Below, in pieces: positions 61,701-64,000 of a DNA stretch of 64,000 nucleotides. Numbering within the stretch: position 1 is the first letter of the stretch; each line of letters opens with the position of its first letter. Source of the stretch: Rhizophagus irregularis (taxonomy: Eukaryota; Glomeromycota; Glomeromycetes; Glomerales; Glomeraceae); NCBI RefSeq assembly GCF_026210795.1, contig NC_089444.1:296001-360000 (forward strand), read 5' to 3'. The notes under the pieces were generated by a model. That model was given only the letters and a program-made list of their open reading frames with translations, had not been told where the DNA came from and made no database searches. The position numbers were made by a program, and so were the translations under genes.

Positions 61701-62463
61701 GATCTTTCCTCCTATATCTGATAAAAAATATAAAAAGCACTTGGTTTATACAAATGAGAATTATGAAGAAGAATTTCAATGGCCTTCTAAACCATATACT
61801 CTTACATTCCAAGAAGTTAAAAAAATAAAAGATCATTTATGTGTAATAGATGATCGTGCATCAGAAATGCGATTAAATGTATGTATTATTTTATTTTATG
61901 TTATTTTATTTTCAATTTTAAAATTAAATATTGACTAATATTTACATTTTTTACATTTTTTAGGATTTTGAAACCAACGGAACAAAATTTGGTCGTTTAA
62001 TAACTTCCGATGGTCGAGTAATTGGGTCAGAATGGATACGTAGAAATAAAGACTGGGCACGAATTAATTACACTGTTTTGGTTAGTATTTAATGCAATAT
62101 AATCATTTATTAATTTTGTAAATTAATTTTGTAAGTTTTATTTAATAATTTTCATTTTAGACCCGTTTAGAAATTGACAAATGGGCTCACTTACCAAGTG
62201 CAATCCCAGAATTCGTAACTAAATCATTTTACGCCCAGGTTAATTATTATTTTTTATACGGGTATATGGATCAGAAAATAATGCTAGCGAACGTAACATG
62301 GACAAATGAAGTTAATGAAGATTCATTAGGTACAACTTCCTTTGTAGGTGATGGTTCTACACAATTTATTGATGTTACTGCAATCAATAGATGTGTAGGT
62401 TTTATGAAATTGGGACGTAAAACATATATTATTGATAAGGAATGTATGGAAGAATGGGAATAA
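58715..62463 (+). CDS. CACTA (CMC) tnp2-like transposase, eight exons, apparently intact
   Basis: Exons 58715-59085, 59175-59440, 59714-60424, 60510-60839, 60907-61381, 61449-61878, 61964-62080 and 62161-62463 join in a single frame of 1000 residues. All introns are GT..AG. The N-terminus has a zinc-finger-like CxCxxC..H (C8, C10, C13, H26/H33), followed by an Asp/Asn-rich region (about 45-120) and a second acidic Ser region. The tnp2-like core follows: a Cys cluster MCINSCC...CTYC (about 283-303), SVDGYQLF with a likely catalytic Asp (about 386), LPPHQRVKKENLLITSIIPG, WSGDTPGLSKLACLTGHN, CRYC, and FPIDIMHLFYENI. Later blocks are CWSTWQFPMEHTCGMLQPLA and a short C-terminal domain. It cuts and moves the element. 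Intron 2 contains a foldback insertion; the acceptor could be 59713 or 15 nt later, both in frame. No disabling lesion is visible. Confidence 0.88.
58848..59085 (+). repeat. (GAT/AAT/GAC)n microsatellite coding an Asp/Asn tract
   Basis: Trinucleotide-rich stretch within exon 1 of the transposase, coding about 75 residues of almost only Asp, Asn and His. Other frames stay open across it only because of the repeat. Confidence 0.85.
59513..59695. mobile_element. 183-bp foldback/MITE-like insertion in transposase intron 2
   Basis: Left arm AAATGCTAAAAATCGGCAAA and right arm (inverted) AAATGATCAAAAATAGGCAA match through GGCAAAAAAAATGGCGC, about 30 bp. Between them CTTGGCTATT is repeated three to four times. 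It enlarges this intron to 273 nt against 60-90 nt for the others. No clear target duplication was defined. Confidence 0.65.
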
Positions 62464-62509
62464 TAATTTAATTAAAAATTGTCTATTTAGTCAAATGGTA
62501 AATTGAGTA

Positions 62510-62537
62510 TTTCGATGTAAACGGATTTACATCGAAA
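62510..62537. terminator. 12-bp perfect hairpin downstream of transposase stop
   Basis: TTTCGATGTAAA and TTTACATCGAAA pair perfectly around a CGGA loop, 47 bp after the stop codon. Could act in 3'-end formation or be a transposon structural motif; the role is inferred from position only. Confidence 0.4.
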
Positions 62538-62554
62538 GATATGCGATGTGCATG

Positions 62555-62640
62555 TCGGATTTTCTTAAATAGTGAGTTTAGTAAATAAATTCTTATTTCG
62601 GATTTTCTTAAATAGTGAGTTTAGTAAATAAATTCTTATT
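62555..62640 (+). repeat. 43-bp perfect tandem duplication
   Basis: TCGGATTTTCTTAAATAGTG...AAATTCTTATT occurs twice head to tail (62555-62597, 62598-62640), followed by a shorter AGTTCTTTTG.ATTGTA repeat. Confidence 0.95.
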
Positions 62641-63046
62641 AGTTCTTTTGCATTGTACTTTAAAGTTCTTTTGTATTGTAAATTTTTATTACGCGTTTTA
62701 TATAAAATCTCTTAATTTCAATCTAATAAAATTAGAAATAAACGTTTGCGACAATTCCAAATACCCATTATATATTATATTCTCTGGCTGGTTGATTCCA
62801 TCTTACCTATAGAATGGACACCATTATTAATAACAGACATATTTATTTATCACAGACGTATTGCAATGTATTATAATATAATGTTTATAAATAAAATTGT
62901 TTATAGATACAACAATTAGGCAGAGAGTCAATTTGATATTTAGCCTTTATAATAAAAATCACGTTAATACTATAGCAATAATTATAATAATATGAATATT
63001 TTTTTTATTAAAATGATTTATTAATTAATACTATTAAAATGAATTA
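62641..63046. other. spacer between convergent genes
   Basis: AT-rich 3' region shared by the transposase and the Myb-like gene. No gene or clear terminal inverted repeat is seen, so the transposon does not obviously end here. Confidence 0.4.
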
Positions 63047-63859
63047 TTAATCATCGTCAATTTCCCAAATAGCCAGGCTAGACTGGCTAGCCTGGCTAGA
63101 ATCCTCTCTTTCTAATTCATCATCAAATACTTGGACCACTTGCTGATCCTGCTGTTGCTGTTGACTTCGTAATAATTCATCAAATATTTGGACCACTTTC
63201 TGATCCTCTAGACTTCGTAACTTTTGATCCTGATCAGGATGATCAGAATTCTGCTGATGCTGTTGCTGTTGTTGTTGTTGACTTCGTAACTGATCCTGCC
63301 GTTGTTGTTGTTGTTGTTGTTGACTTCGTAACTTATGATCCTGATCAGGATCCTGTTGTTGTCTTTGTAACTTTTGTGACTGTTGTGACCGTTGCCGTTG
63401 TAATTCTAAAAATATTATTTAGAAATCAATACTATTTAGTAAAAAGAAATTAAAAATTTTACAGATTCAAAATTAAATATTTACTTGGTTTTTTCCAAAA
63501 CCCACTTCTGAACTCTACATGATATCTTTCTCCGTTTCTTGTTTGTTTTCCTCTCGGGTCCTCACTTAAAGATAATTCCATTAACTAGAAAGATTATGTA
63601 AATTAGCTTATATTTGAAGAGATAATGATAGTATAGTATTTGTATAATATTGAATATTTACACGGCAATCCTTTACGATGCCATGGAATTTTTCAGAAGC
63701 CTGGCGCCCTGTATAAGTAGTTCGGTATCTCTGGTTGATTTTTGCAGCGGTTGAGGTCCACCACGCTCTCTTACAACTCCCCCCACTGAGGGAGTGGTAA
63801 TGATCGTTACCTTCTTTTCTTTCGTCAATCAACATTCTAACTTCGTCATCGGTCCACAT
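63047..63859 (-). CDS. Myb/SANT-like DNA-binding protein with polyglutamine tail
   Basis: Minus-strand exons 63859-63662, 63584-63485 and 63405-63047 join into 218 residues. At the first junction only the GTAAAT donor at 63661 keeps the frame; the overlapping GT two bases earlier leads to a stop. Residues 1-66 (MWTDDEVRMLIDERKEGNDH...) are a Myb/trihelix-like domain with Trp/Phe core positions. Exon 2 adds a conserved-looking DPRGKQTRNGERYHVEFRSG. Exon 3 is Gln-rich, with repeated KLRSQQQQQQ and KVVQIFDELLRSQQQQ units, and an acidic Ser tail ending IDDD. The start at 63859 is preferred over the Phe/Lys/Asn run of the longer ORF. Myb-like second proteins help some DNA transposases recognise element ends; its place beside the transposase suggests that role, as inference. 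Confidence 0.8.
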
Positions 63860-64000
63860 TTTTAAACAATTAAAATTAAAATTTTTTTTGAAAAAAAAAA
63901 AATTGAAATTGAAATTTTTTTTGAAAAAAAACAATTAAAATTGAATTTTTTTTTAAAAAAAAATGAGGAAATGAGGAAAACGAATGAATTTGATTTAATT
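63860..64000. other. upstream region of the Myb-like gene
   Basis: Repeated AATTAAAATT/GAAAAAAAA tracts; no promoter motif is distinguishable, and the window ends here. Confidence 0.3.

Overview
The window is a fungal nuclear sequence, most likely from an arbuscular mycorrhizal fungus of the Rhizophagus (Glomeromycotina) type. The reasons are extreme AT-richness, short GTAAGT..AG introns with CTAAC-like branch sites, Sel1-repeat/protein-kinase fusions and Tyr-kinase-like-type kinase genes of the kind expanded in Rhizophagus, and a very high load of transposons, MITEs and satellites. Organism assignment is from recognition, not a database search. No rRNA, tRNA, CRISPR array or bacterial operon is visible.

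Layout. 1-13 kb: a small spliced secreted protein (1380-2080), a decayed gene (about 2950-3919), a large Sel1-repeat kinase (5132-8686), a small three-exon minus-strand gene (9654-10264), a hAT-like MITE (11434) and a Thr-rich/Cys-tailed protein (11910-12487). 14.7-19 kb: duplicated blocks that recur at 37-43 kb, including one copy of a small paralogous gene (16656) and a kinase relic. 19.4-24.3 kb: a minus-strand kinase gene whose coding sequence appears to run through 32 consecutive 3-nt microexons plus one 1-nt exon, each separated by a roughly 100-bp tandemly repeated intron. 24.5-26.5 kb: three back-to-back insertions of a non-LTR-like element sharing one 16-bp target duplication. 26.5-34 kb: a gene desert with a heptamer array, AT-rich degenerate repeats, palindromic T/A arrays, and a roughly 172-bp satellite with higher-order structure.

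35-50 kb: duplicated blocks and the second copy of the 16-18.6 kb locus, broken up by two hAT-like MITEs (8-bp target duplications), a 2.8-kb retroelement-like insertion (16-bp target duplication, one ORF broken by an 8-bp duplication), a further hAT-like MITE and a 2.9-kb unrelated block ending in a 23-bp inversion. 50-54 kb: a kinase relic and a decayed kinase/coiled-coil gene. 54.9-55.6 kb: a 703-bp MITE flanked by TA.

56-64 kb looks like the body of a multi-gene DNA transposon: a small Lys/Asn-rich gene on the minus strand, a divergent 8-exon, about 1000-residue CACTA/tnp2-like transposase with every exon in frame, and a convergent Myb/SANT-like polyglutamine gene. The space between the divergent genes holds several copies of a T-run/A-run palindromic repeat. 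The right end of this element probably lies outside the window.

All exon structures were assembled by eye from splice signals and frame continuity; transcript data would settle them. The most unusual object is the microexon array at 20.8-24.1 kb, because the reading frame of the gene requires the 1-nt exon and stays open through all microexons.
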